Positions 1 to 8,221 are shown, counted from the first letter of the stretch. The stretch: DNA of 64,000 nt from Marisediminicola senii (GCF_011057645.1 NZ_JAALGE010000007.1:1-64000); one strand, 5' to 3'. The notes: generated by a model not told the origin, from the sequence alone. A program made the numbers and translations.

Positions 1-540
1 GGGCCCGGCGCTGAGGTGGCGTGCGGCTGCGGTGGGGCGGGTGTCGATGCTCTCGGCGGTCGTTTTGACTGTGGGGGGGGCGACGGGGGGGGCGCCCCCG
101 GCGTGCTCCCCGGGCGCGACCGCCTCTCCCCGGACGGATTCGAGGCGGTCGATGCGCACCTCGGCGCCGTTGCCCAGGGCTGCCGTATCGTCGATGGCCA
201 CCGTGGTCGGGGCCGGGCGCTCGCCGGAGCCGTCGCTCACCGCATCGTCGGCGTCGTCGACCGGGGTGGATGCCTCGGCGTCGGGCACCGTCGATGCCCC
301 GGGCTCTTCCTCCGACGGTGCGGGCGACGCGGTCGGCTCGACCGATGCCGTCGCACTCGGCGATGCGCTGCCGGCCGTCGGCTCGGAATCATCGCCGTCG
401 GTGCGGGGAACCCCCAGGGCGATGGCCACGACGACGATCACGATGAGCAGCACGGCGCCGGCGGTCACCCACCACGCGATGCGGGGGCGGTGCGGGTCGA
501 CCGGCAGCTCGGTGCCGTCGCCCGGTGTGGTGTCGGTCAT
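1..540 (-). CDS. single-pass membrane protein, partial (runs off left edge)
   Basis: The frame opens at an ATG that overlaps the stop codon of the CDP-alcohol phosphotransferase gene (ATGA), and continues 180 codons to the window edge with no stop, so the C-terminus is missing. About 20 N-terminal cytoplasmic residues are followed by one hydrophobic segment (residues about 21-44), then a low-complexity linker rich in Ala, Ser, Thr, Pro and acidic residues (about 45-115), then a structured-looking stretch around LGNGAEVRIDRLESV (122-136). This suggests an anchored extracytoplasmic protein. I do not recognise the family. Translational coupling puts it in the glycan operon. Two runs of eight G (73-80 and 85-92) lie in the last part, where the translation becomes Pro-rich, so a frame error near the edge is possible. 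Confidence 0.6.
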   Translation of the reverse strand, partial: MTDTTPGDGTELPVDPHRPRIAWWVTAGAVLLIVIVVVAIALGVPRTDGDDSEPTAGSASPSATASVEPTASPAPSEEEPGASTVPDAEASTPVDDADDAVSDGSGERPAPTTVAIDDTAALGNGAEVRIDRLESVRGEAVAPGEHAGGAPPVAPPTVKTTAESIDTRPTAAARHLSAGP

Positions 541-1418
541 CGAACGCCAGCCCCACGCGCGGCGTCGGCGGGCACGCGCAGGGCGGCACCGGTCACGACG
601 TCAGCAGGCACCTCGTCGCGCGGCACGGCATCGAGCGACACCATGTCGCGGAACCACTTGACCGAGGCCAGCGCGAAGTACCCGGCGTTGCCCAGCAGCA
701 GCACGGAGTACGCCGCGAGGAACACGGCGGGGGCGCCGAGCAGCACGAACGCCAGGCACAGGATGCCGTAGTCGGTTGGCAGCACGAGCAGGGAACGCCC
801 GAGGCTCGCGGAGGTACGCGGTCGCACCGTGACGCCCGTGGTCGCCCGGTGCACGGCCTTGAGCTGGTCATTGAGGATCATCGCGAAGAACTGCCCGGTC
901 GCGACGATGGCAAACGCGATCGGCACCAGAAGCCAGCCGTCGGGCAGGTCGAAGAACCGGAACATCGAGATGAGTACCGCGAGGTGCAGGCTGACGATCT
1001 TGACCGAGTCGACGACGTGGTCGAGCCACTCCCCGGCGCGGGAGCCGCCACCGCGCAGGCGGGCGACCTGTCCGTCGGCGGAGTCGAAGGCGTAGCCGAC
1101 GGCGAGGAGCAGCCACACGACGATGCCGGTGACCCAGGTCGGCTCGGCCAGGGCGATGCAGGCGATCCCGGTGAAGGTGAACAGGGCGCTGATGCCGGTC
1201 ACCATGTTGGGTGTGAGTCCGGCGCGGTACGCGGCGGCCGCGAGCAGTCGGCCGGCCGGCCGGTTCACGAGGATCGAGTACGCCGGGGCGCCGGGGGCGG
1301 CTTTCTTCTGCGCGGAGGAGAGCCGGCGCACGGTGTCGGTGTAGCTCTCGGCAGTGGCTCGGGTGTCGTGGACGGCGCGGGCGCCATGCTGTGCCTGGGT
1401 GGCTGTCGGGTTATGCAA
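537..1418 (-). CDS. CDP-alcohol phosphatidyltransferase family protein
   Basis: A 293-residue integral membrane enzyme. It carries the family signature D-x2-D-G-x2-A-R-x8-G-x3-D-x3-D as DSADGQVARLR followed by GEWLDHVVD, the metal-binding catalytic site that moves a phospho-alcohol from a CDP-alcohol to an acceptor alcohol. Several hydrophobic segments follow. The start chosen is TTG (rc of 1416-1418), which overlaps the stop of the upstream glycosyltransferase and has GAGGGAG about 8 bases before it; a longer frame begins at 1526 but lies inside the glycosyltransferase. The acceptor cannot be read from sequence. Because it sits between glycosyltransferase genes and a surface protein rather than with lipid genes, a role in a phosphodiester-linked surface polymer is as likely as phospholipid synthesis. 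Confidence 0.85.
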   Translation of the reverse strand: MHNPTATQAQHGARAVHDTRATAESYTDTVRRLSSAQKKAAPGAPAYSILVNRPAGRLLAAAAYRAGLTPNMVTGISALFTFTGIACIALAEPTWVTGIVVWLLLAVGYAFDSADGQVARLRGGGSRAGEWLDHVVDSVKIVSLHLAVLISMFRFFDLPDGWLLVPIAFAIVATGQFFAMILNDQLKAVHRATTGVTVRPRTSASLGRSLLVLPTDYGILCLAFVLLGAPAVFLAAYSVLLLGNAGYFALASVKWFRDMVSLDAVPRDEVPADVVTGAALRVPADAARGAGVR

Positions 1419-2649
1419 CGTAGCGCTCCCTCTGCGTGCCCGCGGCGGCGAGGTGGCGGTCTGCCGTGGTCGGCTCGCCGGTGCGGGTGGCGGGCACGGT
1501 GTGGCCGTGGGCGAGACGGTTCGCAAGCTGCTCGTAGCCGTCGGTCACGGTCTCCCAGTTGTAGACGGCGGCGGCGCGCACGCGCAGTGCTGCCCCGTGG
1601 CGGTGGTGCCACTCCGGCTCGGCCTCGGCTTCGTTCACCAGGGCGGTGACGTCGGACGGGCTGGAGAAATAGGCCGCCTCGGAGACGACCTCGCGGTTGA
1701 AGTTGACGTCCCAGGCGATCACTGAGGTGCCGGCGCCCATGGCGCGCAGCAGCGACGGGTTCGTGCCGCCCACCGAGTGCCCGTGCAGGTAGGTCAGGGC
1801 GTTGGCGTAGAGCTGGTCCAGGAGCTCCTGGTCCCACACGCCGCCGAGCATGCGGATGCGCGGATCCGCCGCGGCGACGGCCGCGATGCGGTCGGTGTAT
1901 TCGGCGGAGTACGGCGCGGAGCCGACCACGACGAGGGGGAGCTTCGCATCGCTGGCGCTGTATCCGTCGACGATCACGTCGACGTGGTTCTCCGGCTCGA
2001 ACCGCGCGACGACCAGGTGGTACTGGCCGGCGGTGAGTCCGAGCTCGGCGATGCGGTCGGCGGCGGGGTCGGTGATGATCTTGGTGCCGTAGGTGATGAG
2101 GTCGGTGTCGGTCTGGAACTTTTCGGTGTAGTAGTCGGCGATGCCCTGGGCGTCGGCGATGAGGGCGTCCGCCCACTGCACGGCGAGCTGCTCGGCGACC
2201 TTGTAGTAGCGGCGGCCGGTCTTGCCCCACTTGCCGCGCTTCCATTCCAACCCGTCGACGTGAACGGCGACCGGGATGCGGAACATGCGCAGCAGCGGCA
2301 GGAACGGCGAGTTCGCCGCATTGAACAGGAACACCATGTCGGGGCGCTGGTGGACGACCAGGTGGAGGATCGAGAGGAAGGTGTGGCTGAGCGTCTCGAG
2401 GGTCTTCGACCGCACGGCGGGCAGGTGCACGAGCGACATGCCGAGGTGTTCCTTCTTCGGCTGGTCGTCTCCCGTGGTGCGGCAGTACACCATGATCTGG
2501 TGCCCGGAGGCGACGAGGCGCTGGCCGATCTCTTCGACGGCGGTCTCGAATCCCCCGTAGGCGGCGGGTACTCCCCGGGTTCCGACCATCGCGATGCGCA
2601 AGGGTCGTCCTGCTTTCCTGTTCCAGCTGGGGTGGTCTGCGGTCGGCAT
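1411..2649 (-). CDS. glycosyltransferase (DUF1972 plus GT1/GT4 type), rhamnosyltransferase-like
   Basis: A 412-residue cytoplasmic GT-B glycosyltransferase. The N-terminus has the DUF1972 signature IAMVGTRGVPAAYGGFET, and the C-terminal half has the GT4-type pattern with LHGHSVGGTNPSLLRAMGAG near the nucleotide-sugar site. Proteins of this architecture add rhamnose or related sugars to lipid-linked oligosaccharides of exopolysaccharide or teichuronic-type polymers. The start is the ATG at rc 2647-2649, with GAAAGG 8 bases upstream; the open frame extends 40 codons further, but that part is Pro/Ser-rich and looks like intergenic sequence. It sits between the priming sugar transferase and the CDP-alcohol enzyme on one strand, and its stop overlaps the next start. 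Donor and acceptor are not determinable here. Confidence 0.85.
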   Translation of the reverse strand: MPTADHPSWNRKAGRPLRIAMVGTRGVPAAYGGFETAVEEIGQRLVASGHQIMVYCRTTGDDQPKKEHLGMSLVHLPAVRSKTLETLSHTFLSILHLVVHQRPDMVFLFNAANSPFLPLLRMFRIPVAVHVDGLEWKRGKWGKTGRRYYKVAEQLAVQWADALIADAQGIADYYTEKFQTDTDLITYGTKIITDPAADRIAELGLTAGQYHLVVARFEPENHVDVIVDGYSASDAKLPLVVVGSAPYSAEYTDRIAAVAAADPRIRMLGGVWDQELLDQLYANALTYLHGHSVGGTNPSLLRAMGAGTSVIAWDVNFNREVVSEAAYFSSPSDVTALVNEAEAEPEWHHRHGAALRVRAAAVYNWETVTDGYEQLANRLAHGHTVPATRTGEPTTADRHLAAAGTQRERYVA

Positions 2650-2765
2650 GGGGGATACCTTTCGTCGTCGGGTGGACGGGGTGGGGACGGCCCCGGGGGA
2701 GGCCTGCGGTGATGGGTTCATGGGGGTGGCGGCGCGGGGAACGCCGCGGGAGGGGGAGGTGGGAA

Positions 2766-4298
2766 TCACCAGGCACCCACTGACTGCCGCAGCACGCGCA
2801 GGGTGCGCCAGAGGATGACGAGGTCACCGGTGATCGACCAGTTCTCCACGTAATACAGGTCGAGCCGAACGCTCTCGTCCCAGTCGAGCGTGGAACGCCC
2901 GTTGACCTGCCACATTCCGGTAATGCCCGGCTTGATGTAGAGCCGGCGGTGCACGCGGCTCTCGTAGTCGGCGACTTCGCGTCGCAGCGGCGGGCGGGGG
3001 CCGACCAGGCTCATGTCGCCTATGAGCACGTTCCACAGCTGAGGTAGCTCGTCGAGCGAGTACCGGCGCAGCACGCGCCCGATCCGCGTGACGCGGGGGT
3101 CGTTCTGCATCTTGAACAGCACGCCGGCGCCCTGGTTCTGGTCGAGCAGGCCGGCGAGGTCGTCTTCGGCGGTCGACACCATCGAACGGAACTTCAGTAT
3201 CGAGAACGCTGCGCCGCCGCGGCCGACGCGTTCCTGCCGGAACAGCACCGGGCCGTCGCTGTCGAGGCGCACCAGCACCGCGATGACGACCATCAGCGGA
3301 AGCAGCAGCACCAGCCCGGCGGCCGACCCGACGACGTCGAGGGCGCGCTTGAGCACGTGCTTGCCGCCCTCGTACTGCGGCAGCTCGACATGCATCAGGG
3401 GCAGGCCCTCGACGGGACGGAAATGGATGCGGGGGCCGGCCACATTGGTCAGGCGCGAGGCCACGATCAGCTCGGCTGCGGTGCCCTCGAGATCCCAGCC
3501 GAGGTCGCGGATGTAGTGGCTGCCGCCCGACGGGTGCCCCGCGACGATGACGGCGTCGACGTTCATGCGCGCAGCCGCCCTGGCGACGTCGGCATGGCTC
3601 GACACCACGGGAATCGAGCGGGAGGCGAGGCTGACGGGGGACTGCATGTCACCGTCGATGGCGGCGCCCACGATCTCGTACGCGGAGTTCGGCTGCCGCT
3701 CCATCTGGCGGGTGACGAATTCCACGTCGGCGCGCTCGCCGACCACGAGGGTGCGGGAACGGTAGTCGCCGTGCGAGCGACGTCGGTTCAGCCAGTTGCG
3801 CCACGACCAGCGCCCGGCGAGCAGGGCCAGCACGCCGAGCGGGAGGGCGAGCACGAAGAAGCCGCGTGCGACGTCGATCTCGAGGATCTGGAACGCGATG
3901 GCCAGCAGCCCGAAGGCGACGAAGCTCGCGGCGGCGACCCTGCGGTATTCCGCGACGCCCGCACCCATGAGGCGCTGCTCGCGTGACCGGTACACGGTGA
4001 GCGCGACGAGCCACGACGTCATGATCACCGCGGTGATGACCAGGTAGTGGGCGACGATCTCGCCGAACTGCAGCGGTGTGGCGCCCCACCAGAACCGTGC
4101 GGCGAAGGCACCCGTCACCGAGAGCACGATGACCGCGGTATCGGTGGCGATGAGCCTGCGCCGGTACGACGACGCCCATTCCGGGAGCGTCGCCGACCCC
4201 GGGACCACGCTCAGCGAGGAACCCGCTGAGGGGTCTTCCACGAGGCGCAGCGGCGCGATGGCCGGCCGGTGCCGCGGTGAAGAGATGGGTAATGCCAT
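2766..4298 (-). CDS. polyprenyl-phosphate sugar-1-phosphate transferase (WbaP/CpsE type)
   Basis: A 510-residue membrane enzyme that would start a surface polysaccharide by moving a hexose-1-phosphate onto undecaprenyl phosphate. Four to five hydrophobic helices occupy roughly residues 40-165, followed by a Rossmann-like CoA-binding-type domain. A further membrane segment (VVGSAAGLVLLLPLMVVIAV) leads into the conserved bacterial sugar transferase domain, with the motifs FSILKFRSM, RYSLDELPQLWNVLIGDMSL and VGPRPPLRREV, and GITGMWQVNGRS near the end. All catalytic-domain blocks are present. It is first in a four-gene minus-strand group. The long intergenic region upstream probably carries its promoter, but I could not fix one. 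The sugar is unknown. Confidence 0.9.
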   Translation of the reverse strand: MALPISSPRHRPAIAPLRLVEDPSAGSSLSVVPGSATLPEWASSYRRRLIATDTAVIVLSVTGAFAARFWWGATPLQFGEIVAHYLVITAVIMTSWLVALTVYRSREQRLMGAGVAEYRRVAAASFVAFGLLAIAFQILEIDVARGFFVLALPLGVLALLAGRWSWRNWLNRRRSHGDYRSRTLVVGERADVEFVTRQMERQPNSAYEIVGAAIDGDMQSPVSLASRSIPVVSSHADVARAAARMNVDAVIVAGHPSGGSHYIRDLGWDLEGTAAELIVASRLTNVAGPRIHFRPVEGLPLMHVELPQYEGGKHVLKRALDVVGSAAGLVLLLPLMVVIAVLVRLDSDGPVLFRQERVGRGGAAFSILKFRSMVSTAEDDLAGLLDQNQGAGVLFKMQNDPRVTRIGRVLRRYSLDELPQLWNVLIGDMSLVGPRPPLRREVADYESRVHRRLYIKPGITGMWQVNGRSTLDWDESVRLDLYYVENWSITGDLVILWRTLRVLRQSVGAW

Positions 4299-4671
4299 AG
4301 GGGTGCCTGCGATTCGGGGGACAGGTGATTGCGTCCTCGACGGGGAGCTACCTGAAGCGCGAGGCAGGGCACGGGGGAGTGCACTGGCTGGATGGTGATG
4401 ACTCGCTTCGGGTACGGGTCAAGGTGTTTCGGGGGGAGTTGTTCTGTTCTCGCGACCGGTGGCCATCAGGCTCACGCGTCGGCGGGATTGGGTACGCCCG
4501 CTGACTGGTCTGCTCACAAAGTCTATGGAGAGTTCACTTTCTGGACACTCCCCACTTCGGGGGGACGGCCACGACGCAGGCTGGGGAGCAGAAGTCCCGA
4601 CGAGAAGCGGAATGTCCGCGCCCGGCGCCGGTTTCCGGGGGTCGGGTACGTGCTCTATAGACTCGGGCAGC
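4299..4671. other. 373-bp divergent intergenic region
   Basis: The region separates the minus-strand glycan genes from the plus-strand pgsA-like gene. It has no credible coding frame. An open frame in phase with the pgsA-like gene extends back to 4459, but its composition is not that of the family. The only clear signal is the -10-like TAGACT just before the plus-strand start. A small imperfect inverted repeat (TCCCC-acttc-GGGGGGA, around 4551-4567) is visible. I found no RNA gene. Confidence 0.5.
4658..4663 (+). promoter_or_regulatory. -10 box of leaderless promoter, pgsA-like gene
   Basis: TAGACT lies 8 bases before the GTG at 4672. There is no Shine-Dalgarno sequence, so transcription probably starts at or next to the start codon. 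This spacing is what decides the start chosen. Confidence 0.55.
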
Positions 4672-5289
4672 GTGGAGTCGAACAGGTCGCAGAACGTGAG
4701 CAATCGCATCCTCACGGTGCCCAATTGCCTGAGTTTCCTCCGGCTTGCGCTGGTGCCGGTGTTCCTCGGCCTCATCCTGTCGGGCGAAGATGCCCTCGCC
4801 CTGCTCGTGCTGGTGGTCTCGAGTGTCACCGATTACCTCGACGGCGTGATCGCCCGTCGGTTCGACCAGATGTCCCGACTGGGCCAGCTGCTCGACCCGG
4901 CCGCCGATCGCCTGTTCATCTTCGCGACGCTGTTCGGACTGGCCGCGCGGGAGGTCGTGCCGTGGTGGCTCGTCGCCGCGATCGTCGGGCGCGACGTGGT
5001 GCTCCTGGTGCTCGGGGTGGTGCTCGCTAACCACGGGTTCGGGCCACTTCCCGTGCACCACCTCGGCAAGGTCGCCACGTTCTGCCTGTTCTACGCGCTG
5101 CCCATCCTGATGATCGGCGAGGCCTTCCCGAACGTCAGCCCGGTGACCGACCCGGTGGGATGGGCGTTCGCGCTGTGGGGCGCATTCCTGTACTGGTGGG
5201 CGGGCGCGATCTACCTCGTGCAAACCTCCCGCGTGATCCGCTCATCGCGAGACGACCACGCCGCGTCATCAGATACGCTGGGACCCTAA
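4672..5289 (+). CDS. CDP-alcohol phosphatidyltransferase, PgsA-like
   Basis: A 205-residue membrane protein with the full family signature: DYLDGVIARRF, then GQLLDPAADR. The DP within the last motif is typical of phosphatidylglycerophosphate or cardiolipin synthase-type members that use CDP-diacylglycerol. About five or six hydrophobic helices cover most of the rest. The GTG start at 4672 is preferred because of the adjacent -10 box; GTG at 4696 is an alternative. The stop codon lies inside the ribosome-binding site of garA, so the two are probably cotranscribed. A pgsA2 gene lies a few genes upstream of garA in Mycobacterium, which supports the assignment. The exact lipid product is not settled. 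Confidence 0.85.
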   Translation: MESNRSQNVSNRILTVPNCLSFLRLALVPVFLGLILSGEDALALLVLVVSSVTDYLDGVIARRFDQMSRLGQLLDPAADRLFIFATLFGLAAREVVPWWLVAAIVGRDVVLLVLGVVLANHGFGPLPVHHLGKVATFCLFYALPILMIGEAFPNVSPVTDPVGWAFALWGAFLYWWAGAIYLVQTSRVIRSSRDDHAASSDTLGP

Positions 5290-5301
5290 AGGAGGTTCAC
5301 G

Positions 5302-5802
5302 ATGGCTGATCTGTCGCACGAGCATGAGGCCGACGCGAACCCGGTGGGTAACGGGGCGGGTGCCCAGTACGAATCGACCGACACCAGTGCGCACTTCACG
5401 AGTGAGTTCGCGGCCCAGGTAGCGGCCCTCACCGGTGAGGTCTCCGTCGAAGAGCAGCAGGCCATTGCGGCCCTCCCCTCCGGCTCCGCGCTACTGATCG
5501 TGCGCCGCGGCCCGAACAGCGGGGCCCGGTTCCTGCTCGATGCCGACGTCACGACGGTCGGCCGCCACAGCGACGCAGACATCTTCCTCGACGACGTCAC
5601 CGTGTCTCGTCGGCATACCGAGTTCCACCGCACCGGCACCGCGTTCGAGCTGCGCGACCTCGGGTCGCTGAACGGCACCTACTTCGACGGCATCCGCGTC
5701 GACAGCGCCATGCTGAGCGACGGCGCCGAAGTACAGGTCGGCAAGTTCCGTCTCACCTTCTACGCCTCCCGGGCCGACCTCGCGACCCAGGCGTTCGCGT
5801 AG
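5302..5802 (+). CDS. garA: FHA-domain signalling protein GarA/OdhI
   Basis: A 166-residue cytoplasmic protein. In GarA/OdhI the FHA domain binds and inhibits 2-oxoglutarate dehydrogenase and regulates glutamate dehydrogenase, controlled by phosphorylation of an N-terminal ETTS motif by Ser/Thr kinases. The FHA domain (about 65-155) is very well conserved: GPNSGARFLLD, VGRHSDADIFLDDVTVSRRH and LGSLNGTYFDG. The N-terminal switch is not canonical: in place of ETTSVF the sequence reads ESTDTSAHF (24-32), although Thr26 and Thr28 remain. A strong AAAGGAGG sits 6 bases before the ATG. The gene overlaps ftsR by one base. A PASTA kinase that could be its regulator is encoded at 17473-19437. Confidence 0.9.
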   Translation: MADLSHEHEADANPVGNGAGAQYESTDTSAHFTSEFAAQVAALTGEVSVEEQQAIAALPSGSALLIVRRGPNSGARFLLDADVTTVGRHSDADIFLDDVTVSRRHTEFHRTGTAFELRDLGSLNGTYFDGIRVDSAMLSDGAEVQVGKFRLTFYASRADLATQAFA

Positions 5803-6500
5803 TGGCGGCGACTGCGGGCCAGGCGAGAGCGCCCGGCCCCACCACGCTGCTGAGCATCGGGCAGGTCCTCGCCCGCATGACGGTCGACTTTCCCGACCTC
5901 ACCCCGTCGAAGCTGCGGTTCCTCGAGGAGCGCAAGCTCATCTGCCCGTCGCGCACCGAGTCCGGCTACCGCAAGTTCTCACCGTCCGACCTTGAACGCC
6001 TGCGCTTCGTGCTCACCCTCCAGCGGGAGCACTACCTGCCGCTCAAGGTCATCAAGGAATACCTCGACGACTTGGATGCCGGCAGGCAGCCGCAACTGCC
6101 GGGTGGCGCGTCGTCCGTGCCATCGATCCTCTCCACCGAGCGGCGGCTGCCCCGCGAAGAACTGATCAAGGAGGCGGGGGCCACCCCACAGCTGCTCAAT
6201 GACGCGGTCTCCTCGTCGCTGATCGTCGCCTCCGAGTACTACGGGGACGACGCAGTCAACGTGTTGAGGTCGCTCGTCGAACTGCAGAAGTCCGGTATCG
6301 AGCCGCGGCACCTGCGCACCTTCCGGGTCGCCGCCGAGCGGGAACTCGGCCTGATCGAGAACGCGCTGATGCCGGTGACCCGCCGCAACGACGCGTCGAG
6401 CCGCGCGAAGGCGCTCGAACTCGCCCGCGAGATCGCGGGCCAGCTCGAGATCGTGCGCTCGAGCCTCATCCGGTCCGCCCTCGGACGGCTCGACAATTAG
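5802..6500 (+). CDS. ftsR: MerR-family transcriptional regulator FtsR
   Basis: A 232-residue DNA-binding protein. It has an N-terminal MerR winged helix (LLSIGQVLARM, PSKLRFLEERKLICPSRTES, GYRKFSPSDLERLRFVLTLQ), then a variable Pro/Ser linker and a C-terminal helical domain without cysteine or other obvious ligand residues. The position directly after garA, with GTG overlapping the garA stop (TAGTG), matches C. glutamicum cg1630-cg1631 (odhI-ftsR) and M. tuberculosis Rv1827-Rv1828. In C. glutamicum FtsR activates ftsZ. ftsZ is in this window at 37651, with a palindrome upstream of it. The assignment rests on synteny and domain pattern. Confidence 0.85.
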   Translation: MAATAGQARAPGPTTLLSIGQVLARMTVDFPDLTPSKLRFLEERKLICPSRTESGYRKFSPSDLERLRFVLTLQREHYLPLKVIKEYLDDLDAGRQPQLPGGASSVPSILSTERRLPREELIKEAGATPQLLNDAVSSSLIVASEYYGDDAVNVLRSLVELQKSGIEPRHLRTFRVAAERELGLIENALMPVTRRNDASSRAKALELAREIAGQLEIVRSSLIRSALGRLDN

Positions 6501-6643
6501 CTCCGCACGGCCTGGGCGCGACACGCCGCAGCCGTTCGAGCGGATGTCATTGCCCCGGCCTCCCGGTCTGGGTAGCGTTGACCTGCTGGTGGGGACGCAG
6601 CCGCGGACCGCGAACAACATGCCGAGAGGCAGAGAGCAATCGC

Positions 6644-7192
6644 ATGAGTGAAGTGAGCAGCCGCAGCGAGGATCCTCGCTACGACATGGAACTACTCTTC
6701 ACCGACGGTCTGCCCGACCTCGATGACGCCTCCGGCTACCGCGGCGCCGTCGCCGCCCGCGCCGCCGGGATCAGCTACCGCCAGCTCGACTACTGGGCCC
6801 GCACCGAGCTCGTCGAACCGACCGTGCGCGGAGCAGCCGGCTCCGGATCGCAGCGCCTCTACGGCTTTCGCGACATCCTCGTGCTCAAGCTCGTCAAGCG
6901 CCTCCTCGACACCGGCATCTCGCTGCAGCAGATCCGCACCGCGGTCAACCAGCTGCGCGAGGCCGGCGTCAACGACCTCGCACAGACCACGCTGATGAGC
7001 GACGGCGCGAGCGTCTACCTGTGCACCTCCGACGACGAGGTCATCGACCTCGTCAGCCGTGGCCAGGGTGTCTTCGGCATCGCCATCGGCAAGGTGCTGC
7101 GTGAGGTGGAGTCCACCCTGGTCGACATCGACGCGCAGCTGCCCGACGTGGCCGACGAGCTCGCGGTGCGTCGCTCGAACAAGGCCAGCTGA
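6644..7192 (+). CDS. MerR-family transcriptional regulator, Rv1830-like
   Basis: A 182-residue protein. A MerR-type DNA-binding domain (about 25-100) reads YRGAVAARAAGISYRQLDYW, then RLYGFRDILVLKLVKRLLDT and GISLQQIRTAVNQL, followed by a short C-terminal domain. The second MerR-type gene after ftsR is a conserved actinobacterial arrangement (Rv1828-Rv1830), but here the bifunctional-nuclease gene usually between them is absent, leaving a 143-bp gap. The ATG at 6644 follows a purine-rich AGAGAGC; an in-frame start at 6578 would add 22 atypical residues. No effector site is visible. A role in division or envelope control is inferred from related loci only. Confidence 0.8.
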   Translation: MSEVSSRSEDPRYDMELLFTDGLPDLDDASGYRGAVAARAAGISYRQLDYWARTELVEPTVRGAAGSGSQRLYGFRDILVLKLVKRLLDTGISLQQIRTAVNQLREAGVNDLAQTTLMSDGASVYLCTSDDEVIDLVSRGQGVFGIAIGKVLREVESTLVDIDAQLPDVADELAVRRSNKAS

Positions 7193-7228
7193 GCGGCAGC
7201 ATCCACCGGTCTCTAGCATCCCCGGCCT

Positions 7229-7256
7229 ACAGATGGGCCGTGACAGATGGGCCGTG
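7229..7256. repeat. 14-bp perfect tandem duplication
   Basis: ACAGATGGGCCGTG occurs twice in immediate succession in the gap between the convergent MerR and parA genes. No gene is affected. It is probably a replication slippage product. Confidence 0.85.
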
Positions 7257-7326
7257 CTACAGCTGGCCCCAGCGCCGCCTGCTTGTACCACCGCTCGCCT
7301 TTCGGCCCGCGGAGCGGGGGCCTGGC

Positions 7327-8145
7327 CTACTGCGCTGCGGTCGCGGCGGGCTGCGGGTCTTCCATGCGGGCCGCGCGCATCACGCGAAGCAGCAGCTGGT
7401 CGAAGTTGCGCGACATCTCCTGCGCGTTGTCACCAGGCCACATGTGCAGGGGCTTCGCCGCCCCCTGGGCCTGCTGCAGCGACGTGCGCTCCGGAAGGTG
7501 CGGGCTGAGTACGAGGGGGCCGAACATGTCGCGCAGTTCCTTGATGCGGAACTGGTGCTCGAGCGACTGCACCCGCGCGCGGTTCACGACGATGCCGAGG
7601 GGCTGCAGCCGCGGCGAGAGGCCGCGGCGGATCTCCTCGATCGCGCGCAGGGCACGGTCGGCCGCGGCGACGGAGAACAGGCCGGGCTCCGTGACCACGG
7701 CGACGCGGTCGCTGGCGGCCCACGCGGTGCGGGTGAGGGCGTTGAGCGACGGCGGGCAGTCGATGAGCACGATGTCGTAGTCGGACTCGACGTGGGCGAG
7801 CGCCTCCTCGAGCTTCCAGATGTCCTTGATGCTCGGGTGCGGGCCGTCGAAATTGATGGACGACGGGCTGCCGATGAGCACGTCGACGGTGCCTGGCCGA
7901 CCCTTCGTCCACCCGCTCGGGGCGATCGCCGACCGCACTATCTTCTCCTTGGGAGAAGCGAGCACGTCGGCGACGTTGAGGTGGCCGGCGATGTCGATAT
8001 CCATGCCGGTCGAGACATCGGACTGCGGGTCGAGGTCGACCACGAGGGTGCGAAGTCCCTTGGCGAAGGCGGCGGACGCGAGTCCGAGCGTCACCGTGGT
8101 CTTTCCCACGCCCCCCTTCAGGGAGCTGACGCTGAGTACATGCAC
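7327..8145 (-). CDS. ParA-family ATPase, orphan
   Basis: A 272-residue P-loop ATPase of the ParA/MinD superfamily. It begins almost at the deviant Walker A motif (SSLKGGVGKTT, about residues 6-16), with Walker A' VVDLDPQSD and Walker B DIVLIDCPPSLNAL. The C-terminus matches ParA, with a conserved VNRARVQSLEHQ region. No parB or parS-like sites lie next to it, so it is not the chromosomal parAB pair; a role in positioning cargo or division proteins is a guess. The GTG start at rc 8143-8145 is chosen because TATCGT lies 8 bases upstream (leaderless) and the protein then starts as family members do. It diverges from pyc, separated by 76 bp. Confidence 0.85.
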   Translation of the reverse strand: MHVLSVSSLKGGVGKTTVTLGLASAAFAKGLRTLVVDLDPQSDVSTGMDIDIAGHLNVADVLASPKEKIVRSAIAPSGWTKGRPGTVDVLIGSPSSINFDGPHPSIKDIWKLEEALAHVESDYDIVLIDCPPSLNALTRTAWAASDRVAVVTEPGLFSVAAADRALRAIEEIRRGLSPRLQPLGIVVNRARVQSLEHQFRIKELRDMFGPLVLSPHLPERTSLQQAQGAAKPLHMWPGDNAQEMSRNFDQLLLRVMRAARMEDPQPAATAAQ

Positions 8146-8153
8146 GAGATGAA

Positions 8154-8159
8154 ACGATA
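8154..8159 (-). promoter_or_regulatory. -10 box of leaderless promoter, parA-like gene
   Basis: TATCGT on the minus strand lies 8 bases before the GTG start, and no ribosome-binding site lies between them. Confidence 0.5.
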
Positions 8160-8221
8160 CCTTCACTAGTCTGAAAGCACCTAAACGTCGACGTTGTGGT
8201 CGATCACGATGAAGGAACCTG

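Noticed and set aside
1419-1526. Longer N-terminus for the CDP-alcohol phosphotransferase
   Set aside because: The extra 36 codons lie inside the glycosyltransferase gene and are Pro/Thr/Arg-rich; the TTG at 1418 has a ribosome-binding site and the usual operon overlap.
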